Assembly: GCA_030049565.1 (NCBI GenBank) | Contig: JASIKQ010000500.1 | Location: forward strand, 1-6,433 | DNA: 6,433 bases | Origin: Candidatus Sulfotelmatobacter sp. | Lineage (GTDB): Bacteria > Acidobacteriota > Terriglobia > Terriglobales > Acidobacteriaceae | Direction of reading: 5' to 3' | Part shown: piece by piece, positions 6,337 to 6,433 of the stretch | Layout of the letters: every line of letters begins with the position of its first letter | Position numbering within the stretch: the first letter of the stretch is position 1 | Program-made: the position numbers and the translations under genes | The notes under the pieces: model-generated | The model's database searches: none | The model's input: only the letters and a program-made list of their open reading frames with translations | What the model was told of the DNA's origin: nothing

Positions 6337-6363
6337 GACTATGGAAGCAAGCGACACTGGAAA

Positions 6364-6433
6364 CTACTCGCGGAAGCCGGGCTTTACCGAAACCCGCTTG
6401 CGCCCCTTGGCGCGGCGGCGGGAAAGCACTTTC
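6364..6433 (-). CDS. rpmH: Large ribosomal subunit protein bL34, C-terminal part
   Basis: Only the last 22 codons and the TAG stop (6364-6366) are in the window; the gene runs off the right edge. The visible peptide begins KVLSRRRAKGRKRVSV and ends PGFRE. The RRRAKGRKR block is the strongly conserved C-terminal signature of L34, a small basic protein of the 50S subunit. The following tail is a few residues longer than in E. coli. Being directly upstream of rnpA on the same strand confirms the assignment and places the window at the conserved rpmH-rnpA locus, which is often close to dnaA and the origin. Confidence 0.94.
   Translation of the reverse strand, partial: KVLSRRRAKGRKRVSVKPGFRE

Overview
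The window looks like chromosomal DNA from a moderately GC-rich Gram-negative bacterium, most likely an acidobacterium (Terriglobia/Koribacter-like). The family-level guess rests on the character of the proteins: a YidC beginning with an NPQQEPG-type N-terminus, a short KH-R3H Jag protein with a DPPP strand, an exported S9A prolyl oligopeptidase, and an orphan degenerate receiver protein. It is an inference, not a database result. YidC with a large periplasmic domain does show directly that the cell has an outer membrane/periplasm type of envelope.

Most of the window (2927-6433, minus strand) is the conserved cluster usually found near the replication origin. In transcription order it reads rpmH (only its last 22 codons are inside the window), rnpA, yidD, yidC, jag. 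The genes serve translation and envelope assembly: ribosomal protein L34, the protein subunit of RNase P, the YidD insertion-efficiency factor, the YidC membrane insertase, and a Jag/KhpB-like RNA-binding protein. rnpA and yidD are 6 bp apart. yidC follows after 109 bp and uses a TTG start. jag follows after 149 bp and uses a GTG start. The gene mnmE, which often comes next, is absent.

After jag, on the same strand, comes an exported prolyl oligopeptidase (651-2795) with all catalytic residues recognisable. It is 131 bp from jag and probably transcribed separately. On the plus strand at the left edge (92-484) is a small CheY-like protein whose phosphoacceptor aspartate position is glycine. 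It converges on the peptidase gene across a 166-bp gap with no clear terminator.

Two non-coding elements stand out. First, a palindromic GC-rich repeat lies in frame inside rnpA (6071-6102), adding a low-complexity loop to RNase P protein. Second, the whole yidC-jag gap is bounded by two arms of a 7-bp repeat (CTAGCTN) in inverted orientation (3457-3482 and 3576-3601). The arm next to jag contains the likely Shine-Dalgarno sequence and touches the start codon, so a hairpin in the transcript could mask jag translation. No RNA genes, CRISPR arrays, insertion sequences or prophage genes were seen.
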